In this document: one piece after another, positions 10,138 through 22,173 of the stretch | How positions within the stretch are numbered: position 1 is the stretch's first letter | How the letters are laid out: each line of letters begins with the position of its first letter | Source of the DNA: Macrobrachium rosenbergii | Taxonomy: Eukaryota; Arthropoda; Malacostraca; Decapoda; Palaemonidae | Length of the DNA: 64,000 bases | Direction: 5' to 3' | NCBI RefSeq assembly: GCF_040412425.1 | Contig: NC_089789.1 | Location: 38,731,106 to 38,795,105 of the forward strand | Notes under the pieces: model-generated | Database searches by the model: none | Told to the model about the DNA's origin: nothing | Seen by the model: the letters and a program-made list of their open reading frames with translations, nothing else | Translations under genes and position numbers: made by a program

Positions 10138-13100
10138 GTAAGGGTTTTTACAACAGTTTTTACCCTTCGGGTGGTTTTTACGGTTTTTTTATTGTATAAT
10201 TTTTGCCTTCTGGTTTTTTCATGTTTGTTAAACGGAGGAGGTTGGGGTTTTTATAACTGGGCTTTTTTTCTGTTGACTTTTTTTAACTGGTCAGGACCTT
10301 TTTTTTTTTTTACACTTGAGAGCTTCCCTATTCATGTATCTGTTATTTTTTTTCGTATTTTTTTCTGATATTTTCGTAATTGGTTTTTTAATCAGATTGT
10401 TATAATTCCAACTTCTGGAGAGTTTTCATATAATTTTTGTAATATACCTCCCATTTGTCTTTTGTCAGTATATCTGCTCTTTATTGATATTTGATTGTTT
10501 TTACATATTTGCATTCTGGAGCTTTTCACTGTTGATATTTGCCAATGTTTTTATCATTTTCCTCTTGATTTTTTCCTCTTGATTTCTGTAAATTTTAATC
10601 ACTAGCTTTTTCCTTCTGTAGAATTTCCAGTCACTTTTGTTACTAGTGTCTCCTCTTCTGATGATTTTTGTTGATTTTTGGTAATTCACCACAACCCTAC
10701 TTCCGGCCATGAAGGTTGGAAGAAAATTCACAAGTTACTATAAATTTCATTATAGCTCACCCCCCTTCCTCCCACCTCCACCCACCTCCCCCATCCAAAT
10801 ATCATTGCTCTGTGGTCCGGACATAAGCTTGCAAAGGTAGTAACTTTTATTGAAATTCATTTTTGCCTGAACAAAGTACAGAAAGACAGTTCCTAGAATT
10901 TTACTTTTTTTTTTTTTTATGAAGAGTACTGCTACTCTTACATTCGTCTAAAGGGATAATTTGATAGAACTCAGGTTTTGTCCAACAGTTGAAGGTGCGA
11001 GCTAGCCACTGCAGACCAAAGCAAGGAGCAATATTCAGAATATGCAGTAAATACATTTTTAAAATTTTCATAGGATCTACACCCGAAACACGAAAGGGGT
11101 TGAAATTTTGTGGTAGTCATTCCTCCCTCCTGGTTTTTTCTTATATTTTCTTGATTTTTTTTTTTTCAATTTTATTACTAGTTTTTTCTATCTAGAGAAT
11201 TTCCCATTGACTTTTATTATTTTTTAAAGATTCATTTAACTGAACGCCCATACTGCAATAATCGAGAAAATATGTGCTTTTGTCTGAAGGCAGTCAAAAC
11301 TTGAAAATCTTAACTTGTTGTGACAATCTGGCAGAGCTACGCTTGTGTGCTTGTGTTTGAACGCAGTCAAAACTTAAAAATCTTCAAAATTTTACTTAAA
11401 ATCTTCAAAATTTTACTTAAAATCTTCAAAATTGTACTTATTCCGGGAAGTTTCGAGGTGGTACAACGCATGCAAATGACGCGTTTGTTTTATTTGATAC
11501 GAAAATTACTTTTTCATTTTCTAGGTGGCCGGCTTCAACCCACTAGGCGAGACTCTGAAGAAACTCGACTTCATCAACGCTGTGCGTGACATCAGACGCT
11601 TCAGGTACATCTGCAAACTGCTAGATCTGCTCATCACCCAGAAGCTGGCCACTCTGTCGGGAGGGGCTCAGAAGGTGTGTGGCTGAGGAAGGTTCTTTAA
11701 ATTGTGATTAAGGAAATTATTGCCTGGAATGAGAAACCTTTGAAAAAATAAGGATTAGGCTTATGTGTTGCAAGATCTTACCAAGGGTGATTTCAGAATG
11801 TTCTTTATTTATGCTCTGCTAGATTTTAGTCATACTTCAATTCATTGCTAATTATACCAGACCTCTAAGGTTTGTTTCAAGTTTTATAAACACTTGTTTT
11901 TCTGTGGCATGGGCATTGCCTTTGTTAAATGCTCCTTTATTTTTATCTAGATGTAAGACTGTCTGAGTATATTTATCCAGTAGTAGAGTAACTTTGATAT
12001 GTCATCATATCATGCCAAGCATTTAGACATAGAAATGGAAACCTACTGTAGGTCTGTTGGGGAATTATTAAAGAACTTAAGAATTGATTATGTTATGAGT
12101 CTCTTTTAGCAGTTATCAAAAGGGTCTACCATTCCCTGTGTATAGGATTCTAATACTATGTACATTCACAGTTGTGCCACAGGGAAGAAATAAAACACAG
12201 GGTATCTAGATTTATACCAAGTGTTTTTCCATACGGTACATCTGTGTGGTTTTCACATATTTCATGTATATTGATCATACAGCTGTGAGTTCCATTTTAT
12301 TAGCCTAATGTCCTTCTTTACTTTTTTAAACTTTACCATCTGTTACCTTGCGTGCTCTGTGTAAGCTGGCTGGACAAGTTGGTTGTTCTTTGTACTGCTG
12401 TGGGAGATTGCATTTAATAATGTCTGTGTTGTTTTGCCAGCCAGATGTTGTTTGGATCTAGAAGTGTTGCAAGGGAATGCAGTAAACAGTGTCTGTGTGA
12501 TGTTTTGCCAGATGTTGTTCGGTATGTTAGAAGAAGTTGCCCACGAAGTGACGAGAAGCCAGCAGAACGTCCACGTTCTCCAACACCTTCTGCAGGAGCT
12601 TCGCAAGAGACTCGAGGACTACCTTTGGGGCAGCAAACTTGGCTCAACTATCTTGTGGGAGCAACACACTCGTCGACTGGAGGGGATTAATGCAATTGCA
12701 ACCACGATACAAATTTCCAAGGTACAGTTTTTCATAGCAACGTATGCAAGGTCTAGTAGGAAAGACTTTCATGGTGCCCTTTACTAGGTCTAATTAGAAA
12801 ATCTTTCATGGCGCCATTTACTAGCCTCCAGCACATAGTTTTAGCCCAGTAAACAGTCATCCAGCATTAACCCCTTTAAAGGAAGCCATTACACTAGCAT
12901 GTGTTTTGTGTGTGTATAGCAGGAGTTTGTTATCTGCGTTGTTTATCAGCACTGAATTCGTGTTGGCCTAAGCCCTTTAATGGGATTTGACAGTGCTGTA
13001 TTATATTTATTTCTTTATAAAGATAAAGAGATTTGATAGTTCTTTTTTCTACTATATATATTTGGGAAAACATTACCAAGCTAAGAAAAGCCAGGAACTT

Positions 13101-13404
13101 GAATACTTGCATCTTTCATAGTATGAGTTGTTTACTCGGTACAAATTTTGATTGAATGCAGTGTCTCATCTCATCAAGATTATTTCATTTCAGCCCGGAG
13201 ATGATATGCATCCCACACTTCAGGAAGTGCCAGAAGAGTGTATCAGGGAAATCCTGAAACGCCTTGATAATCACGTTGATATTAGAGTGAGTTTTTTAAG
13301 AAAAGTTAATTTTAGTAGTAGTAGTAGTAAAGATGCATTTTTGCAGTCATGCAATATGCTCAAGACTATATCTTGAGAGAGATTTTTAAGAATTTAATTA
13401 TTTG

Positions 13405-13443
<39 letters not shown>

Positions 13444-14887
13444 AGATTTGAGAGTCACAGAAGAGTCACAGAGAATCAGTATTTATACCAGAAGGTCCAT
13501 AGGTCAGCCATTATGTCACTCCAGTTGACAATTTCTCTTTAATCTTCTTAATCGCTGGTTGAAGGAAGATTTTATTTGTATCTGAATCCCAGGCGCATCT
13601 TGAACAGTTCATCATATTTCTTTGTTTAATCAAAGCTGATTCCACCATCTGGCTTTTGAACGTTAATCAGGGATTTGGCTAAGGTATTTTGGTAGGTAAA
13701 AGCAAAAGGGTTAGAGTTTCCAAGTGTCTGTGTCAGTGTCTTAATCCTGTCCAGGTGTGGGATTTTTATTTTATTGTTGGGCATCTCCCTAGTCTTGTTT
13801 TGATGGGGACAGTAAAAACAAGACTAGAGAGACACCCAACAATAAAATAAAAATCGGATCAAAAGCCAGGTGGTGGAATCAGCTTTGATTAAACAAAGAA
13901 ATACGATGAACCTTTCAAGAGGCGCCTGGGATTCAGATATTATAGGTAAAATCTTCCTTCAACCAGCGATTAAAAAGATTAAAGATAAATTATCAACTGG
14001 AGTGACATAATGGCTGACCTATGGTCCTTCTGGTACAAATTCCACTTTTCTATTACTCTTCCTCTTTCACTGTTTGCCTGATGAGAGAGACAGTTGGTCT
14101 CTGAAATATAGCCTTTATTTTCTACAATTTGGCATTTTTATGGGCTCCATATATATATATATATAACTGCTGTATTAAAATACTTTTTTTTTTGGAAGAG
14201 CGCAAGTGAAGCTTACAGCGTCATGGCCAAGGTCAGTGAAGAAAAGACCATATGGAGGCAACTATGTCGATTCCACTGGACTCCCGCACAGATTGAGCAC
14301 ATCATCCAGATGCACAGAGAATTACAAGTTCAGAAAAACTGGAAGCAGATATATGACAGACTTAGAAGGTGAGACTCTTGTGAATTGCAATAGTCAGCAT
14401 AGTAGGGGTCGTTTTAAAACAGGAAAATTCACTATAAAGCAATATGACATGAATCATTTAATTTATTCTAGAAATTAATTAATATCATTTTTGTGCTGAC
14501 TTAGTGTCTTATTGCCCATAACGTAAATTGAAACCAGGATTTAGGAATTGGTATATGTATGTTAGATAGTTACCACAAAACCAAAAGTAAAGGAGCTAGG
14601 CTCACTCTGCCCACATGCTTAATCCTGACTAATTAGAATGTTATATTCTACATCGAAAAATGTATTCCACCAACAGAACCTACGGACTTAGAGAAGAGTA
14701 TGCAGAGAAACTTTGCCTATGCAGAAACTGCAGCTGTATGTTTTGGCAGTCGTACGGACACCCGTGCCGCACGGACACCAGCCCAAGCACCTCCTTAGAA
14801 GAAGACCAGCAGCTGGAAGAAATAAAGCCTGATATAATATACATATCTATCACACCTCAGGAGTTTCTCAAGTATTTCTATCTTTAA
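10011..14887 (+). CDS. FBXO25/FBXO32 (atrogin-1)-type F-box protein, N-terminus missing
   Basis: Six exons join in frame: 10011-10137, 11525-11674, 12512-12721, 13194-13286, 14199-14368 and 14677-14887, giving 319 visible residues and a stop. All introns are GT-AG. The order matches the vertebrate FBXO25/FBXO32 family: a LGETLKKLDF-type block, a helical region ending TLSGGAQK, a second helical block, the F-box (VPEECIREILKRL), a WRQLCRFHW segment, and a C-terminal cysteine cluster (CLCRNCSCMFW, GHPC) ending ITPQEFLKYF. Family members are about 355-367 aa, so roughly 40 N-terminal residues (the conserved MPF...DWRSPG start) are absent; I searched 1-10,000 by eye and did not find that exon. In the family the F-box binds SKP1 and the protein selects substrates for an SCF E3 ligase; FBXO32 drives muscle protein turnover. 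FBXO25 and FBXO32 split in vertebrates, so a single arthropod co-orthologue is expected. Confidence 0.88.
10980..11225 (+). pseudogene. Degenerate duplicate of F-box exon 10011-10137 and downstream intron
   Basis: 11,073-11,100 matches 10,112-10,139 at 23 of 28 positions, covering the exon end and donor. The donor base context is destroyed (ggaggtaagg against ggggttgaaa). Further down, 11,167-11,220 matches 10,591-10,645 (AATTTTA.T.ACTAG.TTTTT). The copy is about 370 bases shorter than the source. It has no usable coding frame. Confidence 0.55.
11525..11674 (+). CDS. F-box gene, exon encoding the LGETLKKLDF block
   Basis: The acceptor is ttttctag and the donor gtgtgt; there are 50 codons in phase 0. 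It reads VAGFNPLGETLKKLDF, then DIRRFRYICKLLDLL and TLSGGAQK. These are the most recognisable FBXO25/32 blocks: vertebrate proteins have LGEAFNRLDF, RRFNYVV and LTSLSG in the same order. Confidence 0.9.
12421..12475 (+). repeat. Duplicated splice-acceptor region upstream of F-box exon 12512
   Basis: tgtctgtgttgttttgccag followed by ccagATGTTGTTTGGA mirrors gtgtctgtgtgatgttttgccag + ATGTTGTTCGGT at the true exon. The copy is about 70 bases upstream and shifted in frame, so its use would lead to a stop. Confidence 0.65.
12512..12721 (+). CDS. F-box gene, helical middle exon
   Basis: The acceptor is ttttgccag and the donor gtacag; there are 70 codons in phase 0, starting MLFGMLEEVAHEV and ending IATTIQISK. 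It corresponds to the family segment NFMNILEKVVLKVL through LNNIQITR. A degenerate copy of the acceptor and exon start lies about 70 bases upstream. Confidence 0.88.
13194..13286 (+). CDS. F-box gene, F-box core exon
   Basis: The acceptor is tttcatttcag and the donor gtgagt; there are 31 codons in phase 0. It contains VPEECIREILKRL, the N-terminal half of the F-box (compare DLPLCLQLNIMQRL in vertebrates). The motif is completed by the next exon. Confidence 0.9.
13410..13440. repeat. (AT)n microsatellite in F-box intron
   Basis: Pure AT, at the left edge of the long inverted repeat. Confidence 0.95.
13482..14036. repeat. Long nested inverted repeat (foldback element) in F-box intron
   Basis: The outer arms at 13,482-13,658 and 13,858-14,036 are near-complete reverse complements (for example ACCAGAAGGTCCATAGGTCA against TGACCTATGGTCCTTCTGGT). 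Inner arms of about 40 bases lie at 13,761-13,801 and 13,814-13,855 around a loop of about 12 bases. A 100-base unpaired bulge (13,661-13,760) is present only on the left. It lies between the two F-box-coding exons and would fold into a long hairpin in the pre-mRNA. Confidence 0.85.
14199..14368 (+). CDS. F-box gene, exon completing the F-box
   Basis: The acceptor is a T-rich tract plus ggaag and the donor gtgaga; there are 56 codons plus two bases. It reads SASEAYSVMAKVSEE, KTIWRQLCRFHW and NWKQIYDRLR, matching the family pattern LSEDRLLWKKLCQYHF and WKKMYFKL. Confidence 0.9.
14677..14887 (+). CDS. F-box gene, last coding exon
   Basis: The acceptor is accaacag; the exon completes an AGA codon and then codes 69 residues before TAA. 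It begins TYGLREEYAEKLCLCRNC (family: YPRKEQYGDTLQLCKHC) and carries the GHPC pair and the terminal ITPQEFLKYFYL (family: LSPQDFINLFKF). An acidic insert of about 20 residues between GHPC and ITPQ is longer than in FBXO32. Confidence 0.9.
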
Positions 14888-15148
14888 GTATATGCGTCAG
14901 GTTGTGATGGCTGAAGGTGATGAAGGTGGTTTGGTTTTGAAGGGATTGATAATGAACTTTTGTGAATGATTGTCAGTCCAGATTGTTCGAAACTATGTTA
15001 CTACTTATGGACAACGCTTGCTCTCTACCACTTTGTCGTTGTTTCAACAGTTACTAACACGTGACAAATATGATTTTGCTTTCTCAGGTTACACCTCAGA
15101 ACAGTGGAGAGGAGCCTTGGAAGGCAGAGGATGAATGTGATAGTTGAA

Positions 15149-15154
15149 AATAAA
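15149..15154 (+). terminator. Candidate polyadenylation signal of the F-box gene
   Basis: AATAAA lies 262 bases after the F-box stop codon. A second AATAAA is at 15501-15506. Orthologous 3' UTRs are often long, so a more distal site could be used. Confidence 0.3.
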
Positions 15155-16162
15155 TGTTCAGATATGACAGGTTTGTGATAAGGATGAGAATTTTTTAACT
15201 GGCAGTTTCTTTATGAAAAGTAAGCGAGTTGCCGAAAACTGCATACTGTACAGGCATTTTCTAAGCTTGAGGGTATCCCTTGCCTAAGTTTGCAACATTT
15301 TATTGTCAAGTGGGATATGCTTCATGCTGCCTTTCGATAAGTGACCATGCTTTTGTGCTTTATGCTACATGAATCAAATGATATGAGATGGTACCACTTA
15401 AAAGAGTAACCAGGTGTTTTATAATATTCTACCAATAGATGAATTCATTTGATTACCATGAAGTGTAAGTCCAGTACACATATTCCATGAGAATTTCCAC
15501 AATAAATGTGCTGTAATGTAACATACTTTTTCCAGAAATGCAGTTCAGTGAACCCATTGCATTAGCTGTACAGTAGTCATTAATTATTTTGGTAAATATG
15601 CAGTCCTGATATCCCAAAAAATATATTAGAAATTGTCTAAGATGTTACTTCCTTGTTTTGCACTGATCTAATTTTAGTTTTGTTGTTGCCTCATAATGTT
15701 TATGACCAATGTCTTGAATATGAAGGAGGATAAAACATTACTTTTTTTGAAATATTGTCTACAGGTGTATCCTAATAGTAATCCAAAGAGTACATCAGCA
15801 CTGGCAATGGTTTGCTGCTAATTTGATTCACTTGAAATAGAATGTATTTTAATGGGCCACTGATATACCTATAGCATATTTTGATTGGCGTCGCAAAAAA
15901 TTTAGTCATAAAAGCCTCACATACAGCTGAACTATAAGAAAATATAGCCAACCAACTGGAGGGGAAGATTAATTAATATCTTAATATCAATTATTGATAT
16001 AACAAGCAAAACTTGAAACTGACTAATGAGTTCAGCCTTAGCATTACAGTAAGTAAGTCACTGACAATTCACACATATTTTTAGTCATATACAACAGTTC
16101 GTAATAATTCTCACCGTTTTTTTTACACACAAGCATTATAAAACCTTCAGTATATTATATAC

Positions 16163-16169
16163 TATATAT

Positions 16170-16256
<87 letters not shown>
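16163..16256. repeat. (AT)n microsatellite
   Basis: Nearly pure AT, one interruption. Confidence 0.95.
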
Positions 16257-16262
<6 letters not shown>

Positions 16263-19200
16263 CTCACTGAGCAGGAAAAGGAAGAGAGTAGAGAGACTCA
16301 TGAGACTTTCTCAATATATTTAAGCATATTGAAGTACTTGAATCAGAAACCAGTGTCACTCCACAGACTCTTTGCCACCTTGAGAAGAGGAAGTTCATAC
16401 TTAAAAGATGCATAGAAATATTTACTGTACAGGTCATTTAATTGGCCTTATACATGATAGAGATAATGCAGTAAAGGATTCTTCTATAGTATTTATTTCA
16501 AGTTACTAAGGAAACTGATTTTTGTTTGGTTAATTTATGTGAAAGCCTCAAAAAGTATTTTTCATCAGGATCTCTGCATAGAGAAAATTTAATTATTAAT
16601 GAAATATATTTTATCCAGATTAATTCTGATGGCTAGTTGCAACAAGTCAAGAACACATTTTGAGAGAATCAACACTGACAGTTTAGTAGGTATAGTATAC
16701 TAAACTTGAAGAATAATATCTGATTTAAGGTTGCATAATATTTTGGTGAATCCTGTGTACTTCTGTTTTATTGTGATTCATTCCTTCCATTGGAAAGATA
16801 TATGACTGAATGGTTTTGTATGATGTGTGTGGTTTTGGTTCAATGCTCATTTTCATTCTTATAGTGTAAAGAGGAAAGGTTGTAGCTCCTGGTAACTATT
16901 ATGACAATTATTGCAAGGGATTGTTTCCATGTGTGGTGTTACAGACTGATTGATCATGAATTTTTTTTTAGAATCAGAACTATTAAGTCATATTCTCACA
17001 TGGTTCTCTCACTGTCGAGCTTATGTGTCATAGATGGGTAATGAGAGCAGTATTTATAGCCTTCAGCCTTAAGGTATTTAAGTCAACATGAAGAAAACTG
17101 ATGACTGGCTGTATGGAGTATGACTTTAATGGGCATTACTAAAACTGAAGTTACTGAAGAATCTCAGTAGTAAGAGAATACGGTACTTTTTCATTATGGA
17201 CTGGTGTTATATTCATCGTTTTAATTACCTGAATTGATGAAGTAGTCTTGCATTATAAATATTTCTTGTGACTGAAAGGGACATTTTTCAAAGGAAACGA
17301 TTATCTACAAATAGCCAAGATGATCTGACTGCTACAAGCCACGTTAGTTATTGTTATTAATATTAATGTCTTTTATTCTGGATACCAGTACATTGAGATA
17401 AAAGAAATTTGAACTGTTATTGTTTTTGCCTTTACATTCATAAGCTTATAGGTTCTTGTGTTATTTGAATCTTCCTCAGTCTTGCTTTTTCTTAATGGTG
17501 AAGGTGACAGTTTCATTGCAGATTGGCAGAAGCAGTATGATGTAAATGATTACTTGATCTAATTTCTGTAGAGCTGTATGGGAACATGCTTTATTAGTCA
17601 ATGGCAACTGCTATTATTCCAGTTCAGTTAGAGCACCAAGTCCTTTCTGGATGTGCATAGCTGACTTTGTGGGTTTTTTATGGCACAGGGAGAGAATACT
17701 TGAGCAGGATGATATGAGAAATGTTGGACAGCTAGGTAGGAAGAGACCAAATGGTAAAGATGAAAATCAAAAGGCAGAAAACAGTTCAGCTGGGGACCAA
17801 AGGGACTTTTTAGGGGAGCTTTTCTACAGTGCTGATGTAGGCAATAAACCCCACAGGAAATAGATGGCAACTGACGTTGTGATAATGATCCGAAGCTTCT
17901 GAGAACCATGTGGTTATCTTGTAACATTATTTTTTTGTGATTATAATCATACAAAGATATTTCATTGATTATTAGCATAATGTATTTATTTCTCAGTCGC
18001 GGTGGTCATATAAAGGACGTGACAACTACCAAAAACATACATAGAATTAGATGACTTATATGTTTTTAGAGCACTGATGGTTTTGGTGTTTGTTTTATTA
18101 CATGCTTTTGTTCCTGAGTGTATTTTTGAAGTTTTAAGAGTATACTGTTTAGTAGCCTAATACAGTAATATATAATGTAAAAATGAGCAGTTGAAAGATA
18201 ATTAAGATTTAGGAGACATTCTTTTGTAAAACACTACTGTATGCACGTAATCATTTAAAACTCCTAAGGTCCCATGCCCGTGTGTTTATGACAGTGTTAT
18301 AAAGAGTATTTCTGTTTTCTCTTACATGCAAATAGATATTGATTTGCTTATTTTTTTTCTTGGAGAAATGCAATCCATCCACTTTGTACTGAGCTTTCAG
18401 TATGATAACCTTGTCTGTCCAGATTACTTTTTGTAAGGTTACTAGCTTTAAGAATTTTTTTCCACTTGATTACTAGTTAGAATTAGTTTGTCACAGTTAC
18501 TGATAATTGGTTGGTTATTTCTTCTTCATGTTTATACTCTGATTTTCTACTAAATGTGATATAGATACTATACTGTCTGTTGTTCTGGGAATTAGTCAGA
18601 ATTAATTGTCACAATTACTGATAAGTGACTGGCCATAACTCAATTTTCAACTTTGGTAGATATTTGTATACAGCATTCTGGTATACAGTATTTGATGTGT
18701 TGTTTTCTTGTATTTTAAGAATTATGGGGAACTGGCAGTTGCCATGTACTTCTTTTGAATACATTTAGTTCAGATATTCATTGAAAATTGCTGTTTCTGA
18801 TCTTTTTCTGTCTCTTACATTCATGAGATTTGAAATATATGGTATAGCGTCCATTCAATTATATAATGAATTCACATTTCTTTTAAATGCCATTTCCTTC
18901 ATTTTTTACATATGTTCCAAGCACTGTATTTGAATAAGTATACTGTATTCTGAAAGATTTTTGTACTCAAGAGTTATGAACTTGCAGTTTAGCTGACTGT
19001 CTTTTTTTTTAAAAATGTAATTTTTTCAGAAATTATTGCTGAGTGTTGCCAATAACTGCATAGAAGTTTTATGTTCTCCTGATGATAAATAGGTGTGACA
19101 TATAAACTTTTTCCTCTGCTTAGTTATTGTAGCATGTTTATCAAAATATGATTACAGTGTGAATTTAAACATTAAGGAGAAGAGATGAGGATGTGTTTTT

Positions 19201-21418
19201 AATTTATTTTTTTTTTTTATCTTCAGAGGTGTGTTTGTATTGTGTAAAAGGATGTTTCGAGTCTTATACCATAAAATGAAGACATATTGCACTGCATAGC
19301 AAAAAGATGAAACGAGATAGAGACATACAGATGGAAAATATTGTCGTGTTCAGTGTTAAGTCAGTGAGCTTTTATGATGGTCATCATCATTGTTATGGTG
19401 GGTGAATGTTGACAGTTGATTATTTTGAAAATTACAAAAGAAATTCATCAGATTTATAGAAGTCATTACACATGCAGTCTTTCTTGAATATGGTAGCAGT
19501 TGCAATGTGTGCGATTCCCTGGGTTAAGGGTGGGATCACGGTTAACATTATATTCATATTTTACTTTTATTTATTTAGATGTTGTTTTGCATTTATTGTG
19601 CACAACTTTGTTGTGGTAAGCAATCTAATTACTGTGTCTGAGATGAAGCTTATTGATACTAAAAGCTGCCCTTTAAATTTATCGAAGTTATGCAAAAAAA
19701 GAAGACTAGATTTTTAGCCAGAAAACAACAAAATCTGTTACTTAAGGTTTGTGTCCTTTTAGGTGTTTAACTAAATTCTAGAAAAAACCTAGTTAAAAAA
19801 AAAGTGAAATTGATTTACAGTATACTTATGTAATGATGTTGACTGAGATTGAGATTGAAAATATTGTAAATTATGTTCTGTACCTCACAGGACATCACCA
19901 TGTGTAGCAAGAGTAACACTTTAATGGTAATTATTAAAAAGGGTTGTGGAGTCTTGACTGCATTTTACATGGTAATGTAAAAATGACTATAAGGATTTTT
20001 AAAAGGTTTACAGGTTGGGAGAAATTTATCCTAACTTTGTTATGCATTAGTGTTTATCTTTTGTTGTTAAAATTCCTAAAAGAAAAAATCATTTAGGAGA
20101 GGAAAAGTTTGGTTAAATAAGAAAAGAAAATGAAGAAAAAGGGGACTGTATCCCTTTCCAGAAAATGCTGTACAAGTAGTGATATTTTTTTATTGCCAGA
20201 TTTATCGGCCTCAAGATTGTAAGTAACCAAAAGGAACTCGTTTTTTTTTTTAAAGAGTACAGATGAATACAGGGAGAATTATGAGAAATTAGTATGACAA
20301 CGTTTATAAAAAAAAAAAATTCTCTAGATCATTTTTCCAGCAGCATAAGTCAAAATGGAAATAAAAAAGGTTTATGTTCTGTCCTATTTAGTACAGTACG
20401 TAGTAATTTTAGTCTATGTCTTATATTAGTAAGAAGAATGACAAGAAATTCCAATCTTTGGAACCATTTAAGTGCAAAATCATAATGTTGTGTTTAATAT
20501 GCAATGATTTTGAGTTTGTATAATTAAGGACATAATCGGTGTATATTAGTGTTGTGTCTTTCATATGCCACTGCACTTCCCAGTCAGAAATTGTGGTCAA
20601 GAGAAGTTATACACAGTTAGGCATAATTGGTTACTTTGTGAGCACTGATTTTTTACACATGGTTAGATTAGATCCTGAAGTCTTCACATCTGGTAGCATA
20701 AATGTGGATCTCGTAGAAAATTGCTGCCTTGTACAGGTTGCAGTCACACAGGATTGTATGTAGCTCTATGCAATATCATGCACACAAGTCATTCTGAAAT
20801 TCCCATTTTGATGTTACCATTCAGTAGTGACTCAGATTGTGTAAATGAGGTAGATTTTACCGTTGTGGTTGTTTGTCAAATACAAATACAGTAGTTATGA
20901 AGTAATGTACAGTAATCCATTTTCAGTACTACAGTGCACAAAATTACTCGCAATTGTTTTGCCCTCAGCTTTTTAGCTAATCAGTTCTATGTAACCCTTG
21001 GCTTTAATTTTTTTATTAATGTTTTACTTATAATATGCAAGTCTACCACACTTCCTATGATGTATGCACAAATGCAGAAAAATCCGGAGTAAACATTGTA
21101 CTGTGTTATTGTTTTCACTAGGAACATTGTATTATTATAGAATTAATCATTCCAAGTACTTGTTAGCCATCCATATTTCCTAGATATTAGGAATTTTTAC
21201 TACTGTTGGTGTTTTACAAGGAAGACTTTTTATAGATGTTCCTTGGGGCAGTGTATTGTAGAATTTCTAATCGTGAAAATTAGTACACTTGTAACTGACA
21301 GAAAAGTGGAAGGCCAAGTGAAATTTCAGTGCTTAAAAAGTTTATAATGGAAGAGTATTTAAGTAAAATTGGAAGCCTATTTCTCTGTCTTAGATATGAA
21401 GGGATGTGCACTCTTAAG

Positions 21419-21690
21419 TAGGCAGTCCCTGGTTAACAGCGGGGGTTCCGTTCCTGGCTGAGTGCCAAATAACCAGAAATCGTCAATCACTGAAACATCA
21501 CAATAATTATGGTAATAAATGGCGTTAACGACGTCGTAAGCGCCAATAAACTGCTTGGCGGTGCCTTTAACCACTAACTGATGCTGACAAACCGCTTACT
21601 GACGCCAAAAATCTTGTTAACAATGTTGTTAGCCAAACATCGTAAAACCAAAATTCCATTAACTGATGCCACCGATAAGCGAGTACATTA
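21419..21690. mobile_element. Tigger-type MITE fragment
   Basis: Starts GGCAGTCCCTGGTTAACAGC, a Tigger-like terminus, followed by repeated short blocks with CCAAATAACC, TTAACGACG and AACTGATGC(C/T) typical of such ends. The right terminus is not clear. Confidence 0.45.
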
Positions 21691-21867
21691 TTTGGGAGGT
21701 TCATTTCATGAGTATTCTCACATGCAGCTAAAAGTGACACACCTTATGATTTTGTGTGTGTGATTTATAATATATACAGAATACAGTAGCTGCAATGACC
21801 TCTGAACTTTGTGGATTCCTTACACTTTTTGGATATGTTTGTTACTACAAAGCCTTAAACCCAAATG

Positions 21868-21950
21868 AAGAAACATGGATGAGTGGCTAAGGGAACCTCA
21901 CTCTAACTTATGTGGGTTTGAATCTTGCCTGCCACAGACATCAGCATTTT
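21868..21950 (+). repeat. tRNA-like SINE or tRNA pseudogene remnant
   Basis: GATGAGTGGCTAAGGGAA followed about 20 bases later by GTGGGTTTGAATCTTGCCTG resembles the D-arm and T-arm of a Leu/Ser-type tRNA. No paired acceptor stem, so not a working tRNA. Confidence 0.4.
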
Positions 21951-22064
21951 TCATTTGAGATTTATGTCTTTTAGTAACAAGCTTATCCAAAGTGTCAGGA
22001 AATCAAGATATTAAGAGGTTACAGTGGCTGTTGAAAATATGTAAATATTTGATAAAAAAGTGAC

Positions 22065-22067
<3 letters not shown>

Positions 22068-22152
<85 letters not shown>
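22068..22152. repeat. (AT)n microsatellite
   Basis: Pure AT, left of the Tigger-type MITE at 22,174. Confidence 0.95.
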
Positions 22153-22156
<4 letters not shown>

Positions 22157-22173
22157 AGTACTGTATATATATA

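Larger units (their letters stand above)
14888..21418. other. F-box 3' UTR and intergenic DNA, no gene seen
   Basis: AT-rich with few repeats other than the (AT)n at 16,163. Open frames are short and unconvincing on both strands. Confidence 0.6.

Noticed and set aside
12445..12690. 81-aa frame starting at the duplicated ATGTTGTTTGG
   Set aside because: It is the wrong frame over the true exon; the family match is in the frame starting at 12,512.
15093..15145. Alternative F-box last exon after cttctcag at about 15,087
   Set aside because: The exon at 14,677-14,887 already gives the complete conserved C-terminus; this reading adds only a short tail without family similarity.
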